This document shows positions 1 through 8,189 of a stretch of DNA of 33,936 nt, one piece after another (position 1 is the first letter of the stretch; every line of letters starts with the position of its first letter). Position numbers and translations under genes: made by a program. This DNA comes from Nocardioides sp. Root240. GTDB taxonomy: Bacteria; Actinomycetota; Actinomycetes; Propionibacteriales; Nocardioidaceae. The DNA is taken from positions 28,072 through 62,007 of the forward strand of contig NZ_LMIT01000012.1 of NCBI RefSeq assembly GCF_001428825.1, given 5' to 3'. The notes under the pieces were generated by a model. That model ran no database searches and was not told where the DNA came from. It worked only from the letters and a program-made list of their open reading frames with translations.

Positions 1-146
1 ACCGGGGGTCGGTCGGCTACCGCGCGGCCGCCCCAGGAGCCACCGAACGAGGACCCACGGATGCGTCAGGAGAGCCCGTTCTCGGCCCGCTTCCGGTGCT
101 TTTGGTCAGGAACTGTCGCGGCGGACGGGTAGGGCATGCTGGGGCC
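1..146. other. Upstream stretch before the GNAT gene
   Basis: This is the left edge of the window. I see no coding frame that I would defend here; the frames that cross it are antisense shadows of the acetyltransferase. A TTGGTC at 103-108 and a TAGGGC near 130 could be parts of a weak promoter, but their spacing is poor. Confidence 0.3.
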
Positions 147-734
147 ATGAGCACCCGGACCAGCGCGACGGTGCGCCCCCTGACCGACGCCGACCGCGAC
201 GCGGCGGCGGCCGTCGTCAAGGAAGCCTTCGGCGACGAGGGCACCACGGTCGTCGACCTCTGGGCCGACGTGGTCGCCCGGGGCCTGGTGCGGGCCGAGC
301 TGGTGGCGACGGACGGCGACGAGGTCGTCGGGCACGTGGGACTCAGCCACGCCTGGCTCGACACCCGCAGCGAGCTCGTCGACATCGTGGTGCTCAGCCC
401 GCTCAGCGTCCTGCCTGCCCACCAGAAGCGCGGCGTCGGCAGGCTGCTGCTCGCCGCGGCGGTCGCGCAGGCCCAGCAGCTCGGGGCGCCGGTGGTGGTG
501 CTCGAGGGCGACCCCGGCTACTACGGGAAGCACGGCTGGCAGCCCGCGGCGACGTACGGCATCGAGGCGCCGTCGCTGCGGATCCCCCGCCCGGCCTTCC
601 AGGTCGTCGCTCTGCCGGAACACGAACCGTGGATGACCGGGCGGGTGGTCTACCGCGACGTCTGGTGGGAGCACGACGCCGCGGGGCTGCGCGACCCGCT
701 GCTGGCGCAGGTCGAGATGAGCCTGCCGGACTGA
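147..734 (+). CDS. GNAT family N-acetyltransferase
   Basis: The 195-residue protein is predicted to transfer an acetyl group from acetyl-CoA to an amine; the acceptor is unknown. It shows the GNAT fold in order: an N-terminal strand-helix (VRPLTDADRDAAAAVVKEAF), a central strand (VVLSPLSVLP, about 88-97) and the acetyl-CoA pyrophosphate loop HQKRGVGRLL (Q/RxxGxG/A), followed by the YYGKHGWQPA segment typical of the YhbS-like branch. The frame stays open upstream, but the ATG at 147 starts exactly at the conserved N-terminus, so I prefer it. The stop lies 10 bp from the stop of the converging desaturase fusion. It has no evident functional link to the lipid genes. Family assignment is secure; function is not. 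Confidence 0.85.
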   Translation: MSTRTSATVRPLTDADRDAAAAVVKEAFGDEGTTVVDLWADVVARGLVRAELVATDGDEVVGHVGLSHAWLDTRSELVDIVVLSPLSVLPAHQKRGVGRLLLAAAVAQAQQLGAPVVVLEGDPGYYGKHGWQPAATYGIEAPSLRIPRPAFQVVALPEHEPWMTGRVVYRDVWWEHDAAGLRDPLLAQVEMSLPD

Positions 735-744
735 GGGACCTTGC

Positions 745-2781
745 TCAGGCGTCGTAGTCGATGCGCAGCGCGTCGGTCACGGGGTGCGCCTGGCAGGTCA
801 GCACGTAGCCCTCGGCGATCTCGGCGTCGTCGAGCACGTGGTTCTGGTCCATCACGGCCCGGCCGAGCAGCACCTTGGCGCGGCAGGTGCCGCACGCACC
901 CCCGGCGCACGAGTACGGCGCGTCGATGCCGGCCTGCAGCGCGGCGTCGAGGATCGACTCTCCCGCCGAGGACAACGACAGCCGGGACTCGACCCCGTCG
1001 AGCGCGACGACCACGTCGCTGACCACGGCCGGCCCGTCCGCCACGGCACCGGCTGCGCGCTCGACGTGGAACACCTCGGTCAGCACCTGGCCGCTGCCGG
1101 GCAGCTCCGCGAGCGCGGCGGCGACGTCGTCGACCATCTGCTGGGGCCCGCACAGGAACCAGGCCGCGACCGCGGCGGGCGCGTCGACGAGCTCGAGCAC
1201 GCGGTCCGGCGTGATCCGCCCTGCCGGTCCGGAGCCCTCCTGGCGCGAGAGGACGTGATGGACGCGCAAGCGGTCGCCGTACCTGGCCACCCAGTCGTCG
1301 AGCAGGTCGGCGAACATCGTCGAACCGGTGGTCCGGTTGCCGTAGACGAGGGTGAACCGGCTCTCCGGCTCCTCCTCGAGGGTCGTCGCGATCGTCGACA
1401 TCATCGGTGTGATCCCCGATCCCGCGACCACACCGACGTGGTGGCGACCCACGGCCGGGTCGAGCGCGACCTGGAAGGAGCCCGTCGGCGTCATCACGTC
1501 GAGGATGTCATCGACGGCGAGCTCCTGGTTGACGTACGTCGAGAAGGTGCCGCCCTCGACCTGCTTGACGGCGACGCGGAGGGTCCCCGCCGACACCGGC
1601 TCGACGAGCGAGTAGCTGCGCCGCACGTCGGCTCCGTCGATGACCGCGCGCAGGGTGAGGTGCTGGCCCTGCCGGTAGCGGTAGGCCTCCACGAGGTCCG
1701 CCGGGACGTCGAAGGCCACCGCCACGCTGTCGGCGGTGAGCCGGTCGACCGACCGCACCCGCAGCGGGTGGAAGACGGGCCGGTGGGCAGACCCCTCTCC
1801 GTCATGGCCGATCTGCTCGGGCAGCCCCGACCGCTGGTCGGTCAGCTGGTCGGTCAGCCGGCGCCAGGTGCGGTACTCCGACGGCGTCAGCGACCGGCCG
1901 AACCAGGTCGAGATCGCCGCGTTGCGGTCGAGGTAGGCCTGCTCGTTGCGGCGCCAGGCCCGGACGTAGCGGTAGAAGGGGATGCTCGGGTGCAGGTGGT
2001 GCACGAGGTGGTAGTTCTGGTAGACGAACAGCGGCGTCAGCAGGCCCTCGCCGCCGACCCGGATCCGGGTCGCTCGGTACTTGTCCTCGCGCTGGGTCAC
2101 GGTCAGCCCGTGGTGCGGCAGGTAGTCGAACCACCAACCGAGGACGAGGACGCCGAAGCGCTGCGGCACCAGGAAGAGCCAGACGAGCTCGTTGCCGTAC
2201 CCGGCCGCGACCAGTCCCCCGAACGCGGCGGCAACGACGAGGAAGGTGGCGACGGTGGCCACGACCTCGGCGCGGGGGCGCTCGCGGACCCGGCGCAGGT
2301 AGAACACGACGTACCAGAGGTCGACCGTCGCCCACCGCAGCGGCAGCTGCCACCACGGGCCCTCCTCGCACCACCCGTCCGGGTCGACGGACTTCGGCTC
2401 GTTGGTGTTGCGGTGGTGCTCGATGTGGATGAACTTCACCAACGGGTACGTCGCCCACGGCACCACGAACGGCACCGACAGGTGTCCGGCCAGGTTGTTG
2501 AGCCGGGTGTTCGTGCTGACCGCGTGGTGCGTCGACTCGTGGAGCACGCTGAACATGAGGAAGGTGACGGCGGCGCCCATCGGGACGGTGGCCCACGGCG
2601 TCCAGTCCCAGGCCAGGCGTGCGGCGACCTCGATCGCGAACAGCACGAAGGTGGCGACGTACAGACCCATGGTCGGCCAGGCCACCAGGGGCACCCGCTC
2701 GCCGGGGTCCGGCAACCCGCGAACCGGCGAGGCCGAGATGGGGGCACCGGGGACGGTGGCAGCGCGGCTCGAGGTCTCCAT
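745..2781 (-). CDS. Membrane fatty-acid desaturase/hydroxylase fused to a ferredoxin-NAD(P) reductase
   Basis: This 678-residue single chain joins a di-iron membrane oxygenase to its electron donor. Residues about 35-300 are a desaturase-superfamily domain with several membrane segments and the histidine boxes HESTHH (81-86), HIEHH (119-123) and HLVHH (258-262). Residues about 335-678 are a PaaE/KshB-type reductase: FAD motif RSYS (388-391), NAD(P) motif GSGITPM (454-460) and a C-terminal plant-type 2Fe-2S domain with Cys625, 630, 633 and 663. The domains are normally separate proteins, so electrons probably pass from NAD(P)H to the di-iron site within one polypeptide. The ATG at 2781 was chosen because residues upstream of it look non-coding and the gap to the divergent aldehyde dehydrogenase then makes a 169-bp promoter region. 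The substrate could be a fatty acyl chain, a carotenoid or another lipid. Confidence 0.85.
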   Translation of the reverse strand: METSSRAATVPGAPISASPVRGLPDPGERVPLVAWPTMGLYVATFVLFAIEVAARLAWDWTPWATVPMGAAVTFLMFSVLHESTHHAVSTNTRLNNLAGHLSVPFVVPWATYPLVKFIHIEHHRNTNEPKSVDPDGWCEEGPWWQLPLRWATVDLWYVVFYLRRVRERPRAEVVATVATFLVVAAAFGGLVAAGYGNELVWLFLVPQRFGVLVLGWWFDYLPHHGLTVTQREDKYRATRIRVGGEGLLTPLFVYQNYHLVHHLHPSIPFYRYVRAWRRNEQAYLDRNAAISTWFGRSLTPSEYRTWRRLTDQLTDQRSGLPEQIGHDGEGSAHRPVFHPLRVRSVDRLTADSVAVAFDVPADLVEAYRYRQGQHLTLRAVIDGADVRRSYSLVEPVSAGTLRVAVKQVEGGTFSTYVNQELAVDDILDVMTPTGSFQVALDPAVGRHHVGVVAGSGITPMMSTIATTLEEEPESRFTLVYGNRTTGSTMFADLLDDWVARYGDRLRVHHVLSRQEGSGPAGRITPDRVLELVDAPAAVAAWFLCGPQQMVDDVAAALAELPGSGQVLTEVFHVERAAGAVADGPAVVSDVVVALDGVESRLSLSSAGESILDAALQAGIDAPYSCAGGACGTCRAKVLLGRAVMDQNHVLDDAEIAEGYVLTCQAHPVTDALRIDYDA

Positions 2782-2950
2782 GAGGTCAACCGTAGGTACG
2801 CCGACGGGCGCGGGGCCTTGGACTCCGGAACAGGAAACGGAGGCCCGGACTGGGCCTGGGCACCTACGACCCGGACCGCCCCGCCGCGCACACTCGTCGT
2901 CGACCTCAACGCCGGCCGGAGCCGGCTCGAGCCGATCCGAGGAGCTCTCC
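2782..2950. promoter_or_regulatory. Divergent promoter region between desaturase fusion and aldehyde dehydrogenase
   Basis: This 169-bp gap must hold the promoters of both divergent genes. GTAGGT (2792-2797) and ACCTAC (2862-2867) are inverted copies 70 bp apart, which may be chance. I did not find the TGCACAAC motif that occurs upstream of choD and alkB. No convincing -35/-10 pair could be picked. Confidence 0.4.
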
Positions 2951-4486
2951 ATGGCCCGCAGCACCCCACCGGCAACGCGCACAGCGGCGTCCACCTCGTC
3001 CATGATCGAGGTTCGGAATCCCGCAACGGGCCGGGTGATCGACCGCGTCCCTTCACGCACGCCCGACGAGGTCGCCCGCGCCGCCGCTGCGGCCCGGGCA
3101 GCCCAACCGGCATGGGAGCAGCTCGGGTTCGAGGGCCGGGCGCGCGTGCTGCGCCGGATGCAGCGATGGATCGTCGCGCACACCGACGAGATCGTCTCGA
3201 CGATCTGCGCCGAGACGGGCAAGGCCTACGAGGACGCGCTGTTGGCGGAGATCAGCTACGGCGCCGCCGCCTTCGGCTTCTGGGCCGAGTCCGCGCCGCG
3301 CTACCTCGCCGACACCAGGATCCGCTCGCGCCAGCCCCTGGTCCTGGGGAAGCGGCTGGTCCAGCGGTTCCGCCCGATCGGGCTCGTGGGGGTGATCGGG
3401 CCGTGGAACTACCCGCTGACCAACTCCTTCGGCGACTGCATCCCCGCCCTCGCAGCCGGCAACGCGGTGCTGTTGAAGCCGTCCGAGATCACCCCGCTGA
3501 CGTCGCTGCTGCTCGCCCGTGGCCTGCGCGAGTGCGGGCTCCCCGACGACGTGTTCACGGTCGTGACGGGCGCCGGGCAGACCGGTGCCGCGCTCGTGGA
3601 CGAGGTCGACATGGTGATGTTCACGGGTTCGACCGCGACCGGCCGGAGGGTCGCCGTCCAGGCCGCGGCGCGCCTGGTTCCGGTGTCGCTCGAACTGGGT
3701 GGCAAGGACCCGATGATCGTGCTCGCCGACGCCGACATCGAGCGGGCGGCCACGCACGCGGCCTACTACGCGATGCTCAACTGCGGTCAGACCTGCATCT
3801 CCGTCGAGCGGTGCTACGTCGAGGCGCCCGTCTACGACGAGTTCGTCGCCGCCGTGACGGCCAAGGTGCGCGCCCTGCGCCAGGGCGTCCCCGGGGGACC
3901 CGGCACCGTCGACGTCGGGTCGCTGACCTTCCCGCCGCAGGTCGACGTCGTCGACCGCCACGTCCAGGACGCGCTCGCGCGCGGCGCGCGGGCACTGACC
4001 GGTGGGGAGCGCCCGACAGGACCGGGACTCTTCTACCCGCCGACCGTGTTGGTCGACGTGGACCACGACATGGCGATCATGCGGGAGGAGACCTTCGGTC
4101 CGACCCTGCCAGTCATGCGGGTCCAGGACGCTGCCGAGGCGATCCGCCTGGCCAACGACTCCGAGTACGGATTGTGTGCGTCGGTCTTCGGCCGCGACCT
4201 GGCCGCGGCCGAGGCGGTCGCCCGCCGCCTCGAGGTCGGCGCGGTGTGCGTCAACGACGCGGTGGTCAACTACACCGCGCTGGAGCTTCCGATGGGCGGC
4301 GCCAAGCCGGGGTCCGGGATCGGGCGCCGGCACGGGCGCGACGGCATCACCAAGTACTGCCGTCAGCAGTCCCTGCTGGTCTCCCGCTGGCACCCGCGCC
4401 GGGACGTGCACACCTACCCGTACCGCCGGACGCGGACGCGCCTGCTCGCCTCAGCCCTCCGGCTGTTCAACCGCGGCCGCGCCTGA
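2951..4486 (+). CDS. NAD(P)-dependent aldehyde dehydrogenase
   Basis: The 511-residue protein should oxidise an aldehyde to the acid in the cytosol. All ALDH landmarks are present: PWNYP (151-155) with the oxyanion-hole Asn153, cofactor motif GSTATG (226-231), general base Glu248 in LELGGK, catalytic Cys282 in NCGQTC, and ETFGP near residue 382. The ATG at 2951 follows a GAGGAG ribosome site with about 9 nt spacing; an internal ATG at 3002 (MIEVRNPATG) is an alternative that matches the usual family N-terminus. The sequence recalls actinobacterial GabD2-like succinate-semialdehyde dehydrogenases, but the oxygenase neighbours make a fatty or terpenoid aldehyde an equally good substrate. The last 36 bp overlap the convergent pucR gene. 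Confidence 0.88.
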   Translation: MARSTPPATRTAASTSSMIEVRNPATGRVIDRVPSRTPDEVARAAAAARAAQPAWEQLGFEGRARVLRRMQRWIVAHTDEIVSTICAETGKAYEDALLAEISYGAAAFGFWAESAPRYLADTRIRSRQPLVLGKRLVQRFRPIGLVGVIGPWNYPLTNSFGDCIPALAAGNAVLLKPSEITPLTSLLLARGLRECGLPDDVFTVVTGAGQTGAALVDEVDMVMFTGSTATGRRVAVQAAARLVPVSLELGGKDPMIVLADADIERAATHAAYYAMLNCGQTCISVERCYVEAPVYDEFVAAVTAKVRALRQGVPGGPGTVDVGSLTFPPQVDVVDRHVQDALARGARALTGGERPTGPGLFYPPTVLVDVDHDMAIMREETFGPTLPVMRVQDAAEAIRLANDSEYGLCASVFGRDLAAAEAVARRLEVGAVCVNDAVVNYTALELPMGGAKPGSGIGRRHGRDGITKYCRQQSLLVSRWHPRRDVHTYPYRRTRTRLLASALRLFNRGRA

Positions 4487-5722
4487 CATCAGGTAGGTGT
4501 CGTAGCAGCGCAGCGCGACGTCGATCTCGGTGGGCGAGTCGGACAGCCGTCGTCCCATCAGCTCCTCGGCACGCTCGATCCGGTAGCGGACGGTGTTCTT
4601 GTGCACCAGGAGGCGCTTGGCGGCCACGTCGACGCTCCCGGACGACAGCAGTGCACGGAGGGTGGCCCTGAGCCGGGCGACCTGCTCGTCGGTGGCGGAG
4701 AGTCTGCCGAGGGTGCGGTGCACGAAGCGACGCATCTCCTCCCCGCTGCCGACCAGGGTGAGCAGCTCGACGTCGGCGAAGTAGGTGACCGGTCCGGAGC
4801 CGCTCCCGTTGCCGACGAGACTGACCCGCTGGGCTGCGAGAGCCTCGCTGTGCGAGGAGCGGAACCCGTCGATGCCCGGCGACGAGGAACCGACAGCAGC
4901 AAGGATGTGGTGATCCTCGAGCCAGGCGCCGCACTCGGCGAGCAGGGTGAGATCGGGTTCTCCCGTCGAGCTGATCCAGGCCCAGAGGTCACGTCCTCCC
5001 GGATGGACCACGAGCGGCTGCCGCAGGCCCAGGGCCGTCGTCATCACCTGGGCCGCCTGCGGGAGGTCGGCGATCATCGCGTCGTCGCGGGTGTGCAGCA
5101 GGATCGCCGTCTGGTACGCCGAGAGGGGGTGGCCACCGAGCCGCGCCGAGGCCTCACGGGGATCGCGGAGCGTACCGCCGAGCACGGCCCGCACGACCTC
5201 CAGGCGTCGCGCCGCGTCGCCCTGCCGGATCCGTTCGACCTCGGCCTGGAAAAGAGCCACCGACTGCTGCACCGAGTGGTCGAACCAGGTGCTGGACCGC
5301 GTCCAGAAGTGCACCAGCGCATCGGCCTCGTCGACCGCGTCCGACGGCCGCTCCCGGACGGCGTTGGTGATGAACTCCCACACCGCCTGCTCGCCGGAGG
5401 TGTAGATGTCGAAGATCACCGTCAGTGGGTAGCCGTGCTGCGCCGCGACGATCGGGACGAGGCGTGCTTCCTCCACGAGGTGGAAGGTCTGCACCGGCTG
5501 GCCGAGGTTGGCGAGGAACGCGCGCCAATGGGCCTCGCAGGCATCACGGATGACGTTCTGCACCGCCGGGTCCTGGCGCACCTGGTCGACCTGGTCGACG
5601 ATCCGGCCGTGGACCTGGTTGACCCATCGCTCGGTCGCCTCGCTCTGCGACTCGGTGGTGACGAACTCGGCGACCCAGTTCCGCAGTTCCCGGTTCGCCC
5701 AGACGTCGCGCACTCCACTCAC
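4451..5722 (-). CDS. PucR/CdaR-type transcriptional regulator (operon-distal copy)
   Basis: The 423-residue protein is a likely transcription factor. Its last 80 or so residues form the PucR C-terminal helix-turn-helix (LSSGSVDVAAKRLLVHKNTVRYRIERAEELMG), the typical pattern of a sparse repeat plus VHKNTVRYR. The N-terminal two thirds is helical and probably senses the ligand, with a GGDEF-like middle (AYQTAILLHTRD to about residue 310). It lies 15 bp downstream of the last Mce-associated gene on the same strand, so it is probably the last gene of the mce operon. It is a clear paralogue of the regulator at 17348: both carry an HWxAFLAxxxQPxQxFHLV block and an ARLGGxP/AALGGxP block. Its ligand is unknown. 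Its 3' end overlaps the ALDH gene by 36 bp, tail to tail. Confidence 0.85.
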   Translation of the reverse strand: MSGVRDVWANRELRNWVAEFVTTESQSEATERWVNQVHGRIVDQVDQVRQDPAVQNVIRDACEAHWRAFLANLGQPVQTFHLVEEARLVPIVAAQHGYPLTVIFDIYTSGEQAVWEFITNAVRERPSDAVDEADALVHFWTRSSTWFDHSVQQSVALFQAEVERIRQGDAARRLEVVRAVLGGTLRDPREASARLGGHPLSAYQTAILLHTRDDAMIADLPQAAQVMTTALGLRQPLVVHPGGRDLWAWISSTGEPDLTLLAECGAWLEDHHILAAVGSSSPGIDGFRSSHSEALAAQRVSLVGNGSGSGPVTYFADVELLTLVGSGEEMRRFVHRTLGRLSATDEQVARLRATLRALLSSGSVDVAAKRLLVHKNTVRYRIERAEELMGRRLSDSPTEIDVALRCYDTYLMSGAAAVEQPEG

Positions 5723-5737
5723 GTGCCCGCTGCCTCC

Positions 5738-6259
5738 TCAGACCGGCCGGAGGCCGGCGATCCTCCAGTCGTCGCCGACCGGCAGCATGGTGACCTCGAC
5801 GCGGGAGCCGGTGACCGTCGTACCGCCCTGGGAGGCGGTGGTGGTCTGGGTCAGGAACAGCAGGACGACGACCCTGTCGCGGTCCCCGCGCACGACGCCG
5901 GCGGCGCTGACCTCGGCGCGGGTGCTGATCCTGCGGGCCTTGGCCTGCGGGGCGACGACGTCCTCGAGGATCTGGCCGTAGTCGCTCGTGAAGTCACCGG
6001 TGGTCTGGGCGCGGGCGTCGGCAAGGTCCTCGTCGAGCGTGGCGGCGTCGTAGCCGAGCAGCTCGGGGACCCGCTTCTGGGCCGCGGCCAGGGCGTCGGT
6101 ACGGGCGTCGGCGTCACCGGTCGCACGATGGGCCTGGACGCCGCAGAGGATCGCGGCGGCTGCCGCCAGCAGCACCAGCCCGGCGGCGACCAGGCGGGCC
6201 CCCCGACCCGCGCTGGCCGCCGTCCCCCCGGGAGGGCTCTCGTTCGTCTCCACGGTCAT
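5738..6259 (-). CDS. Mce-associated membrane protein (Mas)
   Basis: This 173-residue protein has a short polar N-terminus, one transmembrane segment at about 23-41 (LVAAGLVLLAAAAAILCGVQ) and an extracytoplasmic domain with a cystatin/NTF2-like pattern that ends in DDWRIAGLRPV. This is the layout of mycobacterial Mas/Mam proteins, which stabilise Mce lipid transporters. The ATG at 6259 is chosen because it is preceded by AAGGAGG with 8 nt spacing, the strongest ribosome site in the operon. A 98-bp gap with nested hairpins separates it from the upstream Mas gene, so it may be tuned separately from the rest of the operon. The family is inferred from topology and position. Confidence 0.8.
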   Translation of the reverse strand: MTVETNESPPGGTAASAGRGARLVAAGLVLLAAAAAILCGVQAHRATGDADARTDALAAAQKRVPELLGYDAATLDEDLADARAQTTGDFTSDYGQILEDVVAPQAKARRISTRAEVSAAGVVRGDRDRVVVLLFLTQTTTASQGGTTVTGSRVEVTMLPVGDDWRIAGLRPV

Positions 6260-6300
6260 GGACCGGGCCTCCTTCTCGAGGGTCGCCCATCGGGGTCCCC

Positions 6301-6349
6301 GCGAAGTTGTTCGCTGGAGGAGCGAAGCGGGGGAAGCGGAGAACTTCGT
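6301..6349. other. Nested hairpin between the two mas genes
   Basis: Perfect 7-bp arms CGAAGTT (6302-6308) and AACTTCG (6342-6348) enclose a second perfect 6-bp hairpin, TTCGCT (6310-6315) with AGCGAA (6321-6326). It sits in the only sizeable gap inside the mce operon, so it could be an RNA processing or attenuation site. It has no T-tract. Confidence 0.5.
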
Positions 6350-6357
6350 GGGGTGGT

Positions 6358-6849
6358 TCATGCCACGAACTCGAGTCCGGAGACGAGCCACGTGCCGTCG
6401 GTCCTGAGGAGGTCGACCTTCAACCGGTAGTTGCGCGGCTCGGCCTGCTTCGTGCTCTTGTTCCTCACGGTTCCGGTGGCCGCGACGATGACGGTCGCCT
6501 TGTCCCCGGACAGCTTCGTGACGCCGGTCGACACCGCCTCGCCCCGGGCGTCGACCTTGTTGGACGCCAGCGCCTTCTGCAGCCGGGCCGCCTGGGACTC
6601 CAGCTCGGTGCGGAATTCGGCGGTGGCCCCGGCGAGGAGCTTCTTCATGGCGGCGTCGGACGTCGAGCCGCTGATGTCGATCAGACCCTCGACCTCCGCG
6701 CTCGCAGCGGCGGCGGCCGCCTCCTGGTCGTCGGCCCGGTCGCCGGCATCGCGCCAGGCGAGCGCGCGCTCGCCGGCCACGAGCAGCAGCACGACGACCA
6801 CCAGGCCCACGGCCGCGGTCTGCCAGGAGAACCGCACGAGCGACCTCAT
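6358..6849 (-). CDS. Mce-associated membrane protein (Mas), first copy
   Basis: The 163-residue protein starts MRSLVRFSWQ, has one transmembrane helix at about 11-27 (TAAVGLVVVVLLLVAG), an Ala/Glu-rich helical linker and an extracytoplasmic domain that ends in DGTWLVSGLEFVA. The ending DG-W-VSG-E/R is shared in spirit with the second Mas protein (GDDWRIAGLRPV), as expected for two members of one family. The start ATG at 6849 overlaps the mceF stop by 4 bp (ATGA), so translation is probably coupled. It is predicted to sit in the cell envelope next to the Mce complex and to support its stability. Confidence 0.82.
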   Translation of the reverse strand: MRSLVRFSWQTAAVGLVVVVLLLVAGERALAWRDAGDRADDQEAAAAAASAEVEGLIDISGSTSDAAMKKLLAGATAEFRTELESQAARLQKALASNKVDARGEAVSTGVTKLSGDKATVIVAATGTVRNKSTKQAEPRNYRLKVDLLRTDGTWLVSGLEFVA

Positions 6850-8180
6850 CGCGTCCCCAGGGGTGCGAGCACGAGGATCTTCCACAGGTCGTCTCCTTGG
6901 TTCTTGCGGGCGGTTCGGTCAGTCAGGTCGATCGAGTCGTCACCGCGGCCGACGGCGAGGTCGTAGGCGACCGTGCCGCGCGAGCCGGGCCAGACGCCAC
7001 CGCGGAAGGTCAGGCCGCACGCGGCCGGGGTGGGCCCGCGGAGCGTCGAGCTGGGACAGGGCAGGTTGCGCGCACCGCGTACGGCGGTCGGGTTGTCCGG
7101 TGCGAGCCGACAGTGCGCGAGCCGGTCGACCGGCCGGGTCTCGGTGATCCGCGGGCTGCGCCGCTGCTGGGCGGGCAGGTAGCCGGACTGGCACGTCGGC
7201 GGGTTGTTCAGCGCCGCGCGCAGGTCGAGCTGGACGTCACCCTCGGCGGCGCGCGGCTCCAGGACGGTCAGCGCCCGTGCGACCAGCGAGGGATAGACCA
7301 CGAGGGTCTGGCGGACCTGCGGCAGGTAGGTGTTGAGCACCTGCGCGTTCGTGGTCAGGTTGGCCAGCATCATCGGCAGCACCGGCTGCAGGTCGGTCAC
7401 CGTGCGGGTGGCGGCGTCGAGGCCACCGGGCGCGTTCCTCAGCAGCGCGCGGAGGTCGGCACTGTCGTTCCTCGCCAACGCCCCGGTGACGTCGTCGAGG
7501 GAGTCGGCGTACGCCTGCGTCCGCGGGGCGAGGTCGGCCTGGGTGCCCAGGACCGGCTGCAGCGCGGCGATCAGCGAGGTGGTCGCGTCGATCTGCGACT
7601 GGGCCTCGGTGAGGAGCTTGCCCGAGGAGTCGACGAGCTCGTTCAGCTCCGGCCCGGCTCCGCCGAGGCCCTCGTCGATCTGGTCCAGGACGGCCTTGGT
7701 CTCCTGCTTCGGGACCGACTCCAGGAGCCGGTTGACCGAGTCGAGGACCGGCGTGATCTGGGGCATGTCGACCGCGCGCTCCCGCGGGATCTCCGCGCCC
7801 TGCGACAAGGTCTCGCCACCCGAGCCGGACCTCGTGGGGTCGACCAGGTCGACGTACTGCTCGCCGATCGCCGACGTGCTGTGCAGCTCGGCCGAGACGC
7901 CGGCCGGGATGTCGGTGCCGTTGTCGATGCGCAACGTCGCGACCGCACCGGTGTCGGTGACGTCGAGGTCGGACACGAGGCCGACCTTGACGCCGCGGTA
8001 GGTGACCGCGGCCTTGGGGTAGAGGCCGCTGGCGTCCTTGAAGTCGACCTTCACGTCGTAGACGCCGACGCCGAGCATCGCCGGCACGCGGGCGTAGTGG
8101 ATGAAGGCGAAACCGAGGGCGAACGTCGCGAGGACCGCGAAGATCCGCAGCTGGCGCTTGATCAGGGGTGTGAGCAGCAT
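6846..8180 (-). CDS. mceF: MCE family protein MceF
   Basis: The 444-residue protein is the sixth MCE subunit of a lipid importer. A signal anchor (FAVLATFALGFAFIHYA, about 13-29) is followed by the MCE domain (about 38-115) with GLYPKAAVTYRGVKVGLVSDL and the SAIGEQYVDLVD block, then a long helical region (about 140-330) thought to build the tunnel for lipid transfer, and a Pro/Cys-containing tail with CQSGYLPAQQ near residue 333. Such a long C-terminal tail is common in F subunits. The ATG at 8180 follows mceE by 9 bp, and the stop overlaps the next gene by 4 bp. The letter F is given by operon order. Confidence 0.9.
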   Translation of the reverse strand: MLLTPLIKRQLRIFAVLATFALGFAFIHYARVPAMLGVGVYDVKVDFKDASGLYPKAAVTYRGVKVGLVSDLDVTDTGAVATLRIDNGTDIPAGVSAELHSTSAIGEQYVDLVDPTRSGSGGETLSQGAEIPRERAVDMPQITPVLDSVNRLLESVPKQETKAVLDQIDEGLGGAGPELNELVDSSGKLLTEAQSQIDATTSLIAALQPVLGTQADLAPRTQAYADSLDDVTGALARNDSADLRALLRNAPGGLDAATRTVTDLQPVLPMMLANLTTNAQVLNTYLPQVRQTLVVYPSLVARALTVLEPRAAEGDVQLDLRAALNNPPTCQSGYLPAQQRRSPRITETRPVDRLAHCRLAPDNPTAVRGARNLPCPSSTLRGPTPAACGLTFRGGVWPGSRGTVAYDLAVGRGDDSIDLTDRTARKNQGDDLWKILVLAPLGTR

Positions 8181-8189
8181 CGGCGGGTC

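Noticed and set aside
2782..3222. N-terminal extension of the desaturase fusion
   Set aside because: The added residues have no homologous look and would overlap the aldehyde dehydrogenase start; the ATG at 2781 fits the family.
784..4671. A very long open frame on the plus strand antisense to the desaturase fusion and running into the ALDH region
   Set aside because: It is rich in Arg, Gly, Val and Asp without domain features and lies opposite or out of frame to well-recognised genes; long shadow frames are common at this GC content.
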